A stretch of DNA of 64,000 nucleotides from Thunnus maccoyii. Lineage: Eukaryota; Chordata; Actinopteri; Scombriformes; Scombridae. The notes beneath the pieces were generated by a model, which was given only the letters and a program-made list of their open reading frames with translations, was not told the origin of the DNA and made no database searches. Location of the stretch: NCBI RefSeq assembly GCF_910596095.1, contig NC_056533.1, positions 33,268,662-33,332,661 on the forward strand, in the 5' to 3' direction. The position numbers were made by a program, and so were the translations under genes. Of the stretch, positions 14,462 through 27,213 are shown one piece after another. The number at the start of each line of letters is the position of its first letter. The first letter of the stretch is position 1.

Positions 14462-15085
14462 GTGACTACTATCTCTCGCCTCCAACTAGTCCAGAAGGCA
14501 GCAGCTACACTTGTAACTGGTTTTAACAGACATCACATCACCCCAATCCTGGCTTCTCTCCATTGGCTCCCTGTTAGTTTTAGAATTAATTTTAAGATTT
14601 TACTGATCACTTTTAAAGCACGTCTGGGTCTGGCCCCAAGCTACATAACAGATATCTTGACCCCGTGCGAGCCAGCCCGCAGCCTTAGATCCTCAGTCGG
14701 GGCCCTTCTGGCTGTTCCAAAGTCGAGGCTTAAATCTAAAGGTGCCCGTGCTTTTGCCATCAGGGCCCCTCGGCTTTGGAACGACCTGCCTGAGGAGGCT
14801 CGCGGAATCAGTGACTTCTTTTAAATCGCTTCTTAAAACCCATTTTTACAGACTTGCTTTTATTTAATGTTGTCTTTCAAGCATCTTTGTACTGTCTTTT
14901 AATCTTTTTTATCATCTCTCTATTGTTTTTCTATTGTTTGTTTGTTTATTTGTTTTTTGTGTTGTGTCTTTGCTTTGCATTGTACTACTTTTGCTTTGTC
15001 TGCCAAAACACTTTGTAAACTGTGTTTTTAAAGGTGCTATATAAATAAAAATTATTATTATTATTATTGTTATTATTATTATCAC
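14462..15085 (+). mobile_element. L2-like non-LTR retrotransposon, 3' fragment
   Basis: A 120-codon frame at 14,462-14,824 encodes the end of an L2/CR1-type ORF2 protein. It shows LVQKAAATLVTG, HITPILASLHWLPV, FKARLGLAPSYI, RSLRSS and RAPRLWNDLPEE in the usual order. A frameshift near 14,815 puts the final SFKSLLKTHFYRL segment in another frame. The 3' UTR ends with CACTTTGTAAACTGTG, GGTGCTATATAAATAAA and an (ATT)n tail, as in L2 elements. It is 5'-truncated, with no endonuclease or RT domain here, so it is dead. Confidence 0.85.
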
Positions 15086-15149
15086 ATCAAATTCCTTTGG
15101 CTATCTCTCGGTTTTAGAGGTAGAAATTACATTTTGCTACATCTTTATT

Positions 15150-15207
15150 TATACAGTAGGGTCCAAAAGTCTGAGACCACTTTCCCATTCACTTGAATGG
15201 GACCCTA

Positions 15208-15278
<71 letters not shown>

Positions 15279-15279
15279 T
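15150..15279. repeat. Small terminal-inverted-repeat element followed by a (TA)n/(CA)n microsatellite
   Basis: The 14-bp arms TATACAGTAGGGTC (15,150-15,163) and GACCCTACTGTATA (15,201-15,214) are perfect inverted repeats around a 37-bp core. The core contains AAAAGTCTGAGACCAC, a motif common in fish Tc1-like elements. The right arm runs into about 60 bp of TA repeat (15,210-15,270) and then a short CA run, as if a TA target site had expanded. Confidence 0.75.
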
Positions 15280-16142
15280 CTTCATTTATCTTACTATGTT
15301 ACTTTCTGTGCTAAGTTCACATATCACTAGATTCGCTCGTTTTCTTTATGAAACCACGCTAGTGTTATGGGTAACTAGCCTTTCATTGCTACTCTGTTTA
15401 CTTAGCTTTGTGCTTAGCCTAGCTTAGTAGTTAGCTTTGTGAATCCACAGTCAAAGCAGCCTCGTTAAAACGATGATGTATGATGACAGTTCTGCAGTTG
15501 CGGACAGAATGTATCTAGCGAGACGTGTCTGTGAGTGAGAGTAGCTTTTTTGGCTAGGGTTACTTTGGAGGTGAGGGGCCCTCCAGCTGTAGTCCTGCTA
15601 ATGTTAGCAATAGAGTAGCCTCATCAGCAGAGTTTGTCCCTCTTCGCCAGCCTGGGTTCACTGTTTACCCGGGGACAGACTCTGACATAGAGGCTAATCC
15701 GAGGGTGCTGCAGTGTCATCATATCGCTTTCTTGCCCCTTGATTCCTCTTATTTTTTTCCTCTATTCCAGACAACATCCACATTCTTCATGGTAGCTCAA
15801 ACAATGCTTTGTGGTAGGAAATGGGTGTGTACTTTGATATGTAAGCCAAAAACTGCAGACTGACTGGCTGTTGTTGCATTTATTTCTGCTTTAGATCTAT
15901 CTATATCGAGTAAAAAATGTCCTAAGTTTATCATCAATAATAGTCCCCCCTGAACATTGGTTCTGTGCTATTGAGTTCCGTCAACTAAAGTCACTTTACC
16001 TTGTTGTAAATTATTAACACTAACATGAACTAATATAAATTCTCTGTCAGCTACACTCAGAAACAAGATGAGGTAATGTTGTGTCACGCTGGATATAGCA
16101 GGAATAACAGGAATTTATTTATTAAAAAAACACCCTAGTAAA
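15280..16142. other. Intergenic, nothing recognisable
   Basis: Mixed-composition sequence including GTTAGC/TAGCTT-rich patches that look repeat-derived. No supported gene. Confidence 0.45.
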
Positions 16143-16175
16143 GGGGCACTTTCTCTCTAGGAGAGAAAGTGCCCC
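16143..16175. repeat. Perfect 15-bp inverted repeat with 3-nt loop
   Basis: GGGGCACTTTCTCTC (16,143-16,157) and GAGAGAAAGTGCCCC (16,161-16,175) are exact reverse complements separated by TAG. Flanking AAA and TTT extend the pairing a little. Transcribed, it would fold to a tight stem. The loop is short for a canonical miRNA precursor, so a relic palindrome or mobile-element core is more likely. Confidence 0.85.
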
Positions 16176-16844
16176 CTTTGAGGTCTCTCTATGCATGTGC
16201 CTACTGGAAAACGCTAATATACAAACAGTTATCTCTGTTTTCTCAGTTTTCCGAGAAAAACAGAATGAATGACAGATAGTAGTGAGGTTGTTGAAGGTGT
16301 TCTAAATGGGAGAGTGTTTAAATGCTGTATATAGTACCTTAATGGCTGAATACAAATTTTATACAAATGCAAGGCTTTTAGAAATAAAGGATTTCAGTAT
16401 GTGGTTGGAGAACATCCGAGGATAATACTTCCATTCTGTGGATGTCAGCTCTCAGAGTGAAGCATATACGCTTCATATGAAAAGCCTCTCAAAATTTACG
16501 AATACACCTCCCAAACAGCAGTGACCCTGACCAAAACTCAATCAAACTTACCTTCGCTGCCCCTTGAAATGAAAGGAGGGCAAAAAGGGGAGTGCAAGAT
16601 CCTTCTTCACCAAATAAAGATATGAATCAGATGCTCCAGGTTAGAGGTGTATAAAAGGTGGCTGAAAGACGTACACTTTACAACAGTACAGCATATCTGC
16701 TGTGTTGTCTCTGCTTACTCTTCTAGACCCAAACCTTAAAACATAATTCATCTCACAATCTAATGATATAAAGTTATGAAACTCAAGAAGAGAAGTTATG
16801 ATTGACTCATGAACATTACATAGTGTTGTTATCATATTTAAAGG

Positions 16845-17895
16845 ATAGGGTTGGCAATTTTCTATATTATATCTCACATGCAGACCCAAACCAACTGACA
16901 AGTAATGTATATGTATCCAAAGCCTGATATATCTTATTCCTCTGTGCCGTAGACCTCCATTGTTGTCCACATACTATTAAAACCACATCAGTGAGTTTAC
17001 CTTTGCACTGGGTGACATGTTCCTTGTCCCAGAAGTGTTTGGGCAATTAGTTTGTTTAGAAACGGTCCCAAAGAATAATAACGGTAATCACGTTTTCAGT
17101 CTCTGGAGAGAAGTTCCGTGTTAGGCAGAAATTATGTTCATATACAATTAAATTCTGACAGAAAATTAATTTTGCTAGAAACATAATGCTTGCTGAATTA
17201 CGTTTTCTCTCAAAATAATGAGAAAATGTTGTTAATGAACGTATTTGGCACATATTTGTATAAATACTTAACATACCTGTATGAGTAAAATGTTCAGAGA
17301 CAACATAGTTTTTGTTTCGTTTTTTCCACCGAAATATTCAACCTTGCAGTACAATATCCACTATTTTATGGTTAAGTTTAGGCACTGGCAGCACTTGGTT
17401 AAGGTTAGGTAAAGATCATGGTCTTGGTTTAATACAGAAAAAAGTCTGCAGTGAATTGAAGCATAACATGTTTGTTAACATTTAAATGAAATAATGATTT
17501 TTCACTAACCTTAACCAAAGTGCTTTTGTTGCCTAAACCTAACCACACGCCTTCCACCTTGACCTCCTCCCTCCTAATTCAGAGTGATATATAAATGAAG
17601 CGGTTCAGTCATGGACAAAATGTTGCTAACACAACGTAATTGGGAAAAAAATTATCACTGTCATTAGAAATTCTTCTAGGCCAAAGAACATGGCACCCAG
17701 TGCAGCGCTGTGGCTCACTGACATGTTTTTAATAGCTTTTGGACAACAATGGAGGTCTATGGCACAGCGGAGTAAGATATATATGGCCTTGGATACATAC
17801 ACAGCACTTTACATTTCACAATGCATTGTTGGTTTGGCTCTGCGCATGAGATTTGTTGACAATAACCAGGACCATGAGCAAGGGTGAAATAAGCA
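16845..17895. mobile_element. Fold-back element with ~200-bp inverted arms
   Basis: The left arm (about 16,845-17,050) and the right arm (about 17,650-17,895) are diverged inverted repeats. The left block CTCTGTGCCGTAGACCTCCA matches the complement of the right block TGGAGGTCTATGGCACAGCG apart from a few changes. Further outer and inner blocks match in order (CCAAACCAAC, TATGTATCC, CACTGGGTG, CATGTTC). The interior of about 600 bp contains a GGTTAAGTTTAGGCACTG motif found in many fish repeats. There is no transposase, so this looks like a non-autonomous element. A solo relative lies at about 9345. Confidence 0.7.
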
Positions 17896-17929
17896 TAATA
17901 GGTCCTCTTTAAGATACCAACCCCCTGGT

Positions 17930-20290
17930 TCTAATAGTTCATTTATGTCTGAACTCAGTGATTTTTTATTCTCTATCATTAGGTTGGACAGAGTTATTAT
18001 GGTCAGTGATTTTAATATTCATGTAGATAACGTTTCTTGTAGTTCTGCTGCTGATTTTCTTAATGTCACTGAGTCTTTTAAATTTATTCAACATGTTTCT
18101 GGTCCTACACACATTAGGTTACTCTTGGTTTAAATATTGATTCTATTTGCTGCGAGGAGCTGTATGTTACTGACCATGAATTTGTTTTGTTCAACCTGTG
18201 TTTTAAATCAGGTTCTCTGCACAGTAAACATGTAAATTGCTATCGCATCTTAAATCGCCTCTCAGCTGAGAAGTGTTCTGCAGCTTTTGACCCAAACACA
18301 GCATTGTCTTCTCAAGCTGTTGTTGTTTGTCTCTTCCACTCCTTTAATACACATTGCTCACACGTCGACACGCTATTGTTTTGGATAAAGTGACTCCTAG
18401 TAAAATGACTTGTTCCCTCTGTCAATTCATTTCCCTGGTTAAATGACAATATCCGTTGTTTCCAGTGTAAATGTTAGAGGGTAGAGCGACTGTAGAAGCT
18501 CCATGTTCACCGCCTCTATTACAAAGACCTTTCAACTGATTTTAACAACATGGTTAAGGATGCAAGGGCTTCTCACTTTGCTAATTTCCTCCAGTAAATG
18601 TAGCTCTGAAGTCCTGTTTGACACCATCATCAACATTGTCACTCCTGCACCTCCTGATGCGCCTGTCTTTTCAAATAAGTATTGCAGTAATTTTCTCTCT
18701 TTTTTGTGGATAAGATTAGAGATGTCAGGGCTAGCATTATCCCCTCTTCTACTCCCTTTTCTGCTTATCCAACTTGGCCGTCAATTTTGGACTGCTTCTC
18801 TCCTATTTCCACCTCATTGATCTGGTGGGCAGTATGAAAACTTCCTCCAGGCCTGTTGATATTTTACCAACTTCCGTGCTTAAAAATGTACTTTGGTCTA
18901 TTGGCCCATGCCTGGTCTCTATTATAAATAGCTCGCTGCAATCTGGTTGTGTCCCAGTTTGTTTTAAACATGCAGTTGTTCAGCCTCTTCTGAAAAAAAA
19001 ATACCCTTGATCCATCCCTTCCCAAAAAAAATATAGGCATATATCTAAGCTGCCTTTTATCTCAAACATTTTAGAGAAAGTTGTTGCCAAACAGCTCGAC
19101 TGCACACAACATTTTAGATAAATTCCAATCTGGTTTCCGTCAGAAATATTCCACTGAAACAACTCTTTTCAGAGTCTCCAGTGACATAATGATGTGGATG
19201 AATGCTCTGTTTTGGTGCTGCTGGATCTTAGCACAGCTTTTGATACTGTAGATCACATCATCTTAACTGAAAGGCTTAGGCAGTGGGTGGGTGTCTCTGG
19301 GAGTGCCTTAGACTGGTTCTCCTCCTATCTCTCCGTTAGGAATTTTTCTGTGTCGCTTGGTCCCTACATATCTGAAACTGCTGCTCTTTCCTGTGGTATG
19401 CCTCAGGTTTCTGTCTTGGGTCCTATATTATTTGCTTTGCATATGCTTCCCTTAAGTCATATTATCAGCAAATTTAAAGGTTTTTCATATCATTGTTACA
19501 CTGATGATATTCAGCTGTTTGTCTCTTTTAAGCCTGATGAGAGTGACAAACTGTCTGTTTTACACAATTGTCTGACTGCCATTAAGGACTGGATGGCCAA
19601 CAACTTTTTACAGCTAAATGCAAATGTGACTGAGGTCCTTATCACTGCTTCAGATAGCGTAGCTTCCAAGATGCTCATTGTTTTGAGTCCCTTTCTTCAC
19701 TTCTTCACTACTGCAATTTCCTTTTTACCTGCCTCAGCATGTCCTCCCTGGACGTCTACAAATGGTCTAGATTACTGCTGCAAGGCTGTTGACCAGGTGC
19801 AGCAGGATGACTCACATCATACCCATCTTATCTTCTTTATATTGGCTTCCCTTCAAGTTCAGAATTAATGCTAAGGTTCTTGTTTTCTGCTTCATCTTTA
19901 TATCACCAGTAGGTCACTTAGATGTTCTGACCAGGGCTTACTGGTTGTCTCTTGCTTTCAACTGAAAACAAAAGGTGATTGTGCCTTTGAAGTTGTGGCT
20001 CTGGCACTGTTGAAAGCTATTCCCATAGACATACAATCTGCAGTCTCTCTTGACGCCTTTAAAAAGCAGCTGGAAACTCAATTATTCAAATTGGCCTTTG
20101 CCTTGCCTTGTACTGTCTAGTGTTTGTAATTTTGTGTGTTTTTTAAGGTCTTTTGTTGCTTATGTTTTATTGTTTTTTTTCTCTTTTTTTACTGTTTTCA
20201 TGGCCTTATTTTTAGCAATTTTACAATTGTGAAGCACTTTGTGACCTTGCTCTGTGAAAGGTGCTATACTAAATAAACTTTACTTAATTA
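17930..20290 (+). pseudogene. L2-like LINE, degenerate ORF2 (endonuclease remnant plus reverse transcriptase)
   Basis: A decayed non-LTR retrotransposon read in several frames. At 17,945-18,133 the text DRVIMVSDFNIHVD resembles the C-terminal part of an AP endonuclease (GDFNIH motif). At 18,774-19,010 SSRPVDILPTSVLK and SGCVPVCFKHAVVQPLLKK match the region before the RT core. At 19,194-19,868 the RT core shows LLDLSTAFDTVDH, PQVSVLGPILF (Gly changed to Val) and YTDDIQLF (the catalytic DD pair retained), followed by IKDWMANNFLQLN. The tail at 20,230-20,290 reads AAGCACTTTGTGACC and GGTGCTATACTAAATAAA. Multiple stops and frameshifts mean it is inactive. It lies close after the fold-back element. 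Confidence 0.85.
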
Positions 20291-22440
20291 CTTACTTTCA
20301 AAAAGAAAAATCACCAACCTTATCTATCCACCTTATCCTTATCCAGCCTTTAAGTATTATTTTAGCTCAAACATGGTTTCATGTATATGATACATATAGG
20401 GAATAATGAGAGTGAATTGCTCAACATGACATATTGAAGGATAATTACAGCCCACTATTTATCATCTGAGACTCAGGAAGAGAAAGAAAGGAGTTTCTTT
20501 CTATATTGACCGAAGGTAACAGATGGAGGAGGTAACACAAGCAAGTACAGAAGCTGTTATAAAATATGAGTAATAGATGCATAAGGCGTGATTTATGGTG
20601 TGTTGGTGTTGCTTTTGATGTGATCTTTTGTCCCCACCCAGTGGACATTGATGCTCGATGCAGACGAAAAAGCACGAAGATATTGGACAGCATATTGATT
20701 TAGATTTGTGATCACAGCCAAGAATAACATTATGCAAAAAGTCGTTTACACGTTTAACTGAGTCTTTGGAAATCACTGTTTATCATGGACATGCTGCATG
20801 CTTTCAGCATTTTAATTTTGTCAAAATGTTTGTATTTGTTTGTTTGTGTTTGCAAGAAATTATTTTCCAGCACATTACCAGCATACAAAAAAACAATCAT
20901 ATTCGAGATGTTTGTGATGTAATCACATTTACTCATACAGCGGTGCATTTGGAAAGCGCATGTTCTGCTGAAAAAATAAATGTTTTGGTTACAGTTAATT
21001 TTAGATTTCCATTTCCATTTGGTGCATAGGATTTTCTGATGTTCTGAAAAGGAAGGAAACAAAATGTCAACCCTTTTTGTTAGTGAAATGTCTCCAATTT
21101 CATAATAAACACGATCGCAGTTAATTATAACATGTGACATAGATTTGGTATTGTGTGTGATATGCATAGGCTGATCAATTTGGTGCAAGTGGAAGGAGGA
21201 TTTGAATAATAGACTAATATCTACTTTCATGGTTTAATATGCAGACAAAATGGCACCTTCTGTATTTTTCTGAAAAACAGCATATCAGCACTGGTAACTA
21301 AAAGCAGTAACTGGCACATAAGCAGTGTGTGTTGCCACAATGCAGTGAGCCAGCACTGGTATGTCTTACTGTACACCTCAGCAGGTGTAATTTGTAAACT
21401 AAATCTGTCATGACATGAAAATGAATTTGTTACTGATTGAACCTTAAGATGCTTCCGTTACACATCTGTTTGGCTTTATGATAATAGTCCCTACTAGAGA
21501 ACAGCAATTTATGAGGCAATATGTCTCAAAATTAATGACAGTTGACTCTAGTAATTTATTGTTAAATCACCTGAGAATAATGAAAAACTGAATTGCCCTG
21601 ATTTAATGTAAGTTGAACTTTATGTGAGAAGCAAACAAATGCATATACTTTTATGAGGGAATGCTACTGATGCTGATGAGTATTTCACAGACTGACCATC
21701 CACTCCAATGCAATTTAAATTATACATTTCAATATTTAAATTGGTGACTCCCTGGACTCTTGTGTTATGAAGAAATGGATATGGTGTGTTAATTTATGGA
21801 TACAAGTAGTTTTCCTAATAGCCTGCATACCTTATTACACATACAGTCGACTGTCCAAAACAAAAGCTCCAACAGTGAATCAATGCTACCATCTAGTGCA
21901 TATGATCTGACATGACATGGTCAAATGTACACTATTTCTGAAGAGATTTAATATTCTGAAATATAAAGTTTTTAATATGACATTATAATATGATATTTAT
22001 GACCCTCACATTAGAATAGAAGAAACTCTCAGTTGGCATTTAAGCACACACAATAAATGAAGGCTAAACAGGCAAAAACATTCAAATTTTGAAGTGACTT
22101 TTATGAACATTATATAGATAATTTGGGTTTGTGTATATAATGAGAAGCATAATTGATGTAAGAAATGATAAAAATAAATGAAAAAAAGAGCTTTAAATAA
22201 ATACATAGTCCATCCGGTGCTTGTCCTTATTATAGACAACATGTTGCTTTTAATGCTGTAGCTTAGCTTGTACACCTGTACAGCAGCATCATTAAATGTA
22301 ATCTGATTAAGTTAATTTAAAAAATGATGTATCAATGAATATCTCCCAAATTTTAGAGCAGTACTGGCTTTAGTAACTGTAATATAATTCCTACATTTGA
22401 AATGTAAACTTACACTGGTCATTACAGAAAAAATTATCAC
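20291..22440. other. Intergenic, nothing recognisable
   Basis: AT-rich. Overlapping short frames on the minus strand near 20,445-21,230 show no domain or splice pattern. No repeat family was recognised. Confidence 0.45.
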
Positions 22441-24513
22441 ATAGTTGTAATTATGTTACCGCCAAATGCTCATAATATGAAGATTAGTAAAAGGAAGGCT
22501 GATGTCTAAAATTAGGATTCTGACAATCAGTCTTTCAGGCCCTAAATGTTATACTCCAGTGTACCTAAATCAAAATATATACCATATGCTGTATATTTAA
22601 AAAATGAAAACACAGTCAAAGTAGAGTAGACGTGAAGATGAAGTGCGCACAAGCTTTTACCTTAAAGACAGTCCCTCATTTTGTATCTTGGCATTTTCAG
22701 TCTTTTTTTTTCATTTTCTTACAGCACATGTTCATAAAAATCAATACAAATAATAGGAGCCAATTGCATAGCAGTTAATCTCCTTGTAATGAATTTAGGA
22801 GAAGTTATTGCAACTATGTTGGTGCTTGTCTAAAGAACTTGTGCAGCAAAAGGACATTAAGATAAAGTTTACATGTCATGTAATGGTTAAATGTGACTAT
22901 ATGCTATCTCTCAATGGACAGACATATGAGACTAGCAGAAGAAGTTGAGGTCAAGCCCCTGTGAGGAGAATCTATCCTCGAGAGACTAATCTCATTAGGC
23001 TTGTTTGACTCCTTCAGGTTACGACCCCCAACAAACCATAAACCTCAAGAACCATATAACTGACCTTAATGGTTGTGACTTTTTTACTCTGAAGATTTTA
23101 ATCTTTCTTTTCTTTCATATTTTAGAAAACAGTTTTACACTAATTGAAGACATCACATTTTCATTTGTCCAAAATCAGGTTCATTTCAATAAGCACTGTA
23201 TTTTTGTATTTGTAAATGAATTAACAGCACTATCAAATCCACACATTTCTACATTTTAATTGTTGTTCCATAATAAATTCTGGTGTAATGTAATGGTGTT
23301 ATGCAATTCTGTTGAATCTGGGACATACATTTCCTGCCTGTTTTATTCTAAGATTGTCTCCACAATTTAACTGAATCTAAATCAAAATTTGTGGAAATAT
23401 GCATGCGTTATTACACCATATAACACTGTTATTAAATACCAATCTTGTTTTATTTCATCAAGATGTCTTTTTTTATTTCTTGGCTACATTGAAATAGAAT
23501 AACCCATGATCCCTGTCATTAAATCCTCTTAGAGACGCACTGATTAAAACCTTCTCTAAACTTGGCCATGATGAAGTTGCTAATTTTAGAGCCATCCTTG
23601 TATCAATTTAAGACCACAGGTAGTTTGTCCTGCTTTTTGCTGTGTTTGCTGAAAGGCTGTCATGTAATTTCTTTCAGTAAAACTAATTTCAAATTTGAAA
23701 GAATAAGACCTTATACAAAGTAATACATACTGTATAGAATGAGTATTTCTGGTGACTGTAAAACTCAATGACAAGTCATTACTCAACACATAATACTATA
23801 ATAAACACTGAAAAACAGAAGTAAGGAAGTGTTGTCGTTGACTTGCATGTCTGATCGGGATGAATCAGGCAGAATATGTTTTCTCCAGTCATTTTGAATG
23901 CAGTTATACATATCATATACTGTATCATATAAATCTTTGCCCAGACTGAGAATGGGAGCAGTCTAAATTGGAAGAATTGGAAAAATGTAGAACACAAATT
24001 TTCTCAATATGGTCTAATACCCATACTATTGTTGCTGGCTACACTTGGAGTATACAGTGGATTCAGAAATTATTCAGACCCTTTCATGTCCTCCTCACTT
24101 TATTGTGTTGTTGTAAATTTAATTTTAGATGGATAACATTGCAATTTTTGCCCAACAATCTACACTCAATAACCCATAATGATAAAATGAAAACATGTTT
24201 TTAGATTTTTTTTGTAAATTTATAAAAAAAAAATAAAAAACTGAAAACTCTCAGAAGTGTTCAGACCCTTAATTCACTACTTTGTAGAGGTAGAAATTAC
24301 AATTGTAAATAATGCAGTTTTATCCATTTAAATCTACAACACAAAGTGTGCAAAAAGTAATAGGGTCTGAATACTTTCTGAAACCTCTGTATATCTGGGT
24401 ATCTGTATTTGTGTATGTTAATGGATTTAATCCTTCTTATTCTCCAAAGATGTTGAAACTATCATGTCTGTGACATGAGTCAGTTGAGATACAGAGGGTG
24501 TTCTCAGGTAGTT
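22441..24513. repeat. Tandem segmental duplication, unit 1
   Basis: The blocks CATAATATGAAGATTA, ATGTTATACTCCAGTGTACC, TCCCTCATTTTGTATCTTGG, ATAGCAGTTAATCTCCTTGT, CAATCTTGTTTTATTTCATC and TCTCCAAAGATGTTG recur in the same order in 24,514-27,333. The copies are clearly diverged by substitutions and small indels, so the duplication is old. No gene is carried in either unit. Confidence 0.85.
24046..24396. mobile_element. Tc1/mariner-like non-autonomous element
   Basis: The ends are inverted: TTCAGAAATTATTCAGACCC near 24,061-24,080 against GGGTCTGAATACTTTCTGAA near 24,363-24,382. The core contains CAATAACCCATAATGATAAA and GAAAACATGTTTTTAGA, phrases I know from fish Tc1-like elements. TA dinucleotides flank both ends. 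There is no transposase frame. A diverged copy lies at 26,930-27,213 in the second duplication unit, so the insertion predates the duplication. Confidence 0.75.
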
Positions 24514-24734
24514 TGTAGTTATATCACTGTCAAACGTTCATAATATGAAGATTACTTTAGTACATAATGCCTGAAATTAGGATCGTAACAATCTGTATGT
24601 CGGAATATAAATGTTATACTCCAGTGTACCTCAATCAAAATATATACTGTATATTTTGAAAAATTAAAACACAGACAAAGAAGAGTAGACGTGTCAACCT
24701 GATTAAACTTTGCCAGATTATTACATTAATCAAT

Positions 24735-24830
24735 CTATCAATCATTCGATCAATCAAACTTTATTTGTATAGCACCTTTTCATACAGGTTAGTGCCATTC
24801 AAAGTGCTTCATAGATGACTGACAAGTCGA
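24735..24830 (-). repeat. Reverse-oriented retroelement 3' tail
   Basis: Starts with repeated ATCAATC-type tails, then AAACTTTATTTGTATAGCAC and CATTCAAAGTGCTTCATAGA. This is the complement of an L2-like 3' end (AAGCACTTTGAATG, GTGCTATACAAATAAAG). It is present only in the second unit of the local tandem duplication. Confidence 0.65.
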
Positions 24831-26929
24831 TAATAAGACAGAACAAATGTAAACATTAAAACAATTTGTGACTAATGCACATGAGAAGTGAAAGTTACAA
24901 AGAATGTAATAAAGCCAATAAAATAGATTAAGAATAATAAACATGATCTATTCTAGATCCTCATTTTTTACACTGTCTATTTACATGGAATCAACTTTAA
25001 TAGGGATACAATGTTTCAGTCCTTAAACCTAATGAAGTTTAATGCAAGTAAAAGAACAGTGTGTAGGAATCCTCTCTTCTCTTGCCTATGGACATTTCCT
25101 CCTACGCACCTGTCTACAAGAAACTGAAGGTGTGCACAAGCCTTTACAGCAAAGATAGTCCCTCATTTTGTATCTTGGCATTTTCCGTTTGTTTTTTTTC
25201 TTCTCTCACAGCATAAAACTCAATACAAATAATAGGAAGCAATTGCATAGCAGTTAATCTCCTTGTAATGAACTTCGGAGAAGTTATTGCAACTATGTTG
25301 GTGTTTGTCTAAAGAACTTGTGCAGCAGAAGGACATCAAGATAAAGTTTACATGTCATATAATGGTTAAATGTGACTATGTGCTATCTCTCAATGGACAG
25401 ACATATGAGAGTAGCAGAAGAAGAAGTGGATGTCAGGCCCTTGTAAAGACAATCTCTCCATCGAGAGACTAATCTCATTAGGCTTGTTTGACTCCTTCAG
25501 GTTAAACATAATGTAGAACGACCCCCAACAAACCATAAAGCCCAAGAACCATATAATGGACCTTATTGGTTGTGACTTTTTTACCCTGAAGATTTTAATC
25601 TTTCTTTTCTTTCATATTTTAGAAAACAGTTTTATACTAATTAAAGACATCACATTTTCATTTGTCCAAAATCAGGTTCATTTCAATAAGAACTGTATTT
25701 TTGTATTTGCAAATGAATAACACTTTGTTATCAGCCCTTTATCCAAATCCATACATTTCCACATTTTGATTGTTGTTCCATAATAAATTCTGGTGTAATG
25801 TAATGGTGTTATGCAATTCTGTTGAATCTGGGACATACATTTCAAGCCTGTTTTATTCATAAGATTGTCTCCGCAATTTAACTGAATCTAAATCAAAATT
25901 TATGGAAATATGCATGCATTATTACACCATATAACACTGTTATTAAATTCCAATCTTGTTTTATTTCATCAAGATGTCTTTTTTTTATTTCTTGGCTACA
26001 TTGAAATAGAATAACCCATGATCCCTGTCATTAAATCCTCTTAGAGACTCACTGATTAAAACCTTCTCTAAACTTGGCCATGATGAAGTTGCTAATTTTA
26101 GATCCATCCTTGTATCAATTTAAGACCACAGGTAGTTTGTCCTGCTTTTTGCTGTGTTTGCTGAAAGGCTGTATTTATGATAACTGTAAAACTTAATGAC
26201 AAGTCATTACTCAACACATAATACTATAAGAAACACTAAAAAACAGAAGTGAGGAAGTGTTGCCATTGGCTTGCATGTCCTACTGGGATGATCAAGCAGG
26301 ATATGAAAAGTCTTCTCCACTCATTTTGAATATATTTTCATGTCATCATACATGTAGGATTAATAAACTTGGTAGCAGTAAAGGTCTTGCAAAAACTGCA
26401 AATAGGCAACAGGATGCATCAGCATGGAGGAAAGCCACAAATTAACCCTCTAGGATAAAAGAGCAGGCCTCTGCTTATTTATACTGTACAAGTTCACTTG
26501 CCAAATTCATTACCAGATCTTAAGTGATTCCTGACGTCAACGGCAGCGTCAAAGCGTCAAAGTCGTGGCCCTTTGGCAGATAGAACTCAGCCAGAGCAGA
26601 ATAAATGATGCCATCTTCAGTGAAAGTGTATCATCAGTGGAGACTTTCATATATTTTTAAATTCTCAAATTTTACCACTAATCAGACAACCTTTAAAAAG
26701 TCAGTGGGAAAAGAAAGCAGCAGTCAGGATTGGGTCAGGGAAAGATGCACCAATATGCATGTGTTGTGAGCCACACAATTTAGAAGTCGACCACAAGGAG
26801 AAAGCACTGTTTTGGCATACAGTGCGTGCTGAGTGAGCAAATGTCAGTGGAATGAAGGAACATATATGCATTTATACATATAAAATACTGTATTGTATAA
26901 TTCCTTGTTAATCAATAATAATTTTCTCA

Positions 26930-27213
26930 ATATGACCTTTTGCCATTGCAATTTTTGCCCATTAGTCTACACGCAATAACCCATAATGACAAAGTGAAAA
27001 CATGGGGGAGGGGTTTATAAATTTTTGTAAATTTTAAAAATCAGAAACTGAAAATTCTCATTCAAATAAGTATTCAAACCCCTAATTCACTACTTTGTAG
27101 AAGTAGAAGACATTTTATTCTTCAAAAATTGCAATTGTAAATAGTGCAATTTTATCCATTTAAACCTACAACACAAAGTGTGCAAAAAATGAATACTTTC
27201 TGAATCCGCTGTA
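26930..27213. mobile_element. Tc1/mariner-like element, second copy
   Basis: A diverged copy of 24,046-24,396 without a clear left terminus. It retains CAATAACCCATAATGACAAA and the right end GAATACTTTCTGAATCCGC. It is non-coding. Confidence 0.65.

Noticed and set aside
16143..16175. microRNA precursor
   Set aside because: A 3-nt loop and 15-bp stem are too short for a standard precursor; kept only as a palindrome.
17945..19868. Active LINE
   Set aside because: Multiple frameshifts and stops, a changed Gly in the RT motif, and an incomplete endonuclease show that it is dead.
20445..21230. Overlapping minus-strand frames as a gene
   Set aside because: No domain, no consistent splice sites, AT-rich composition and overlapping frames on both strands.
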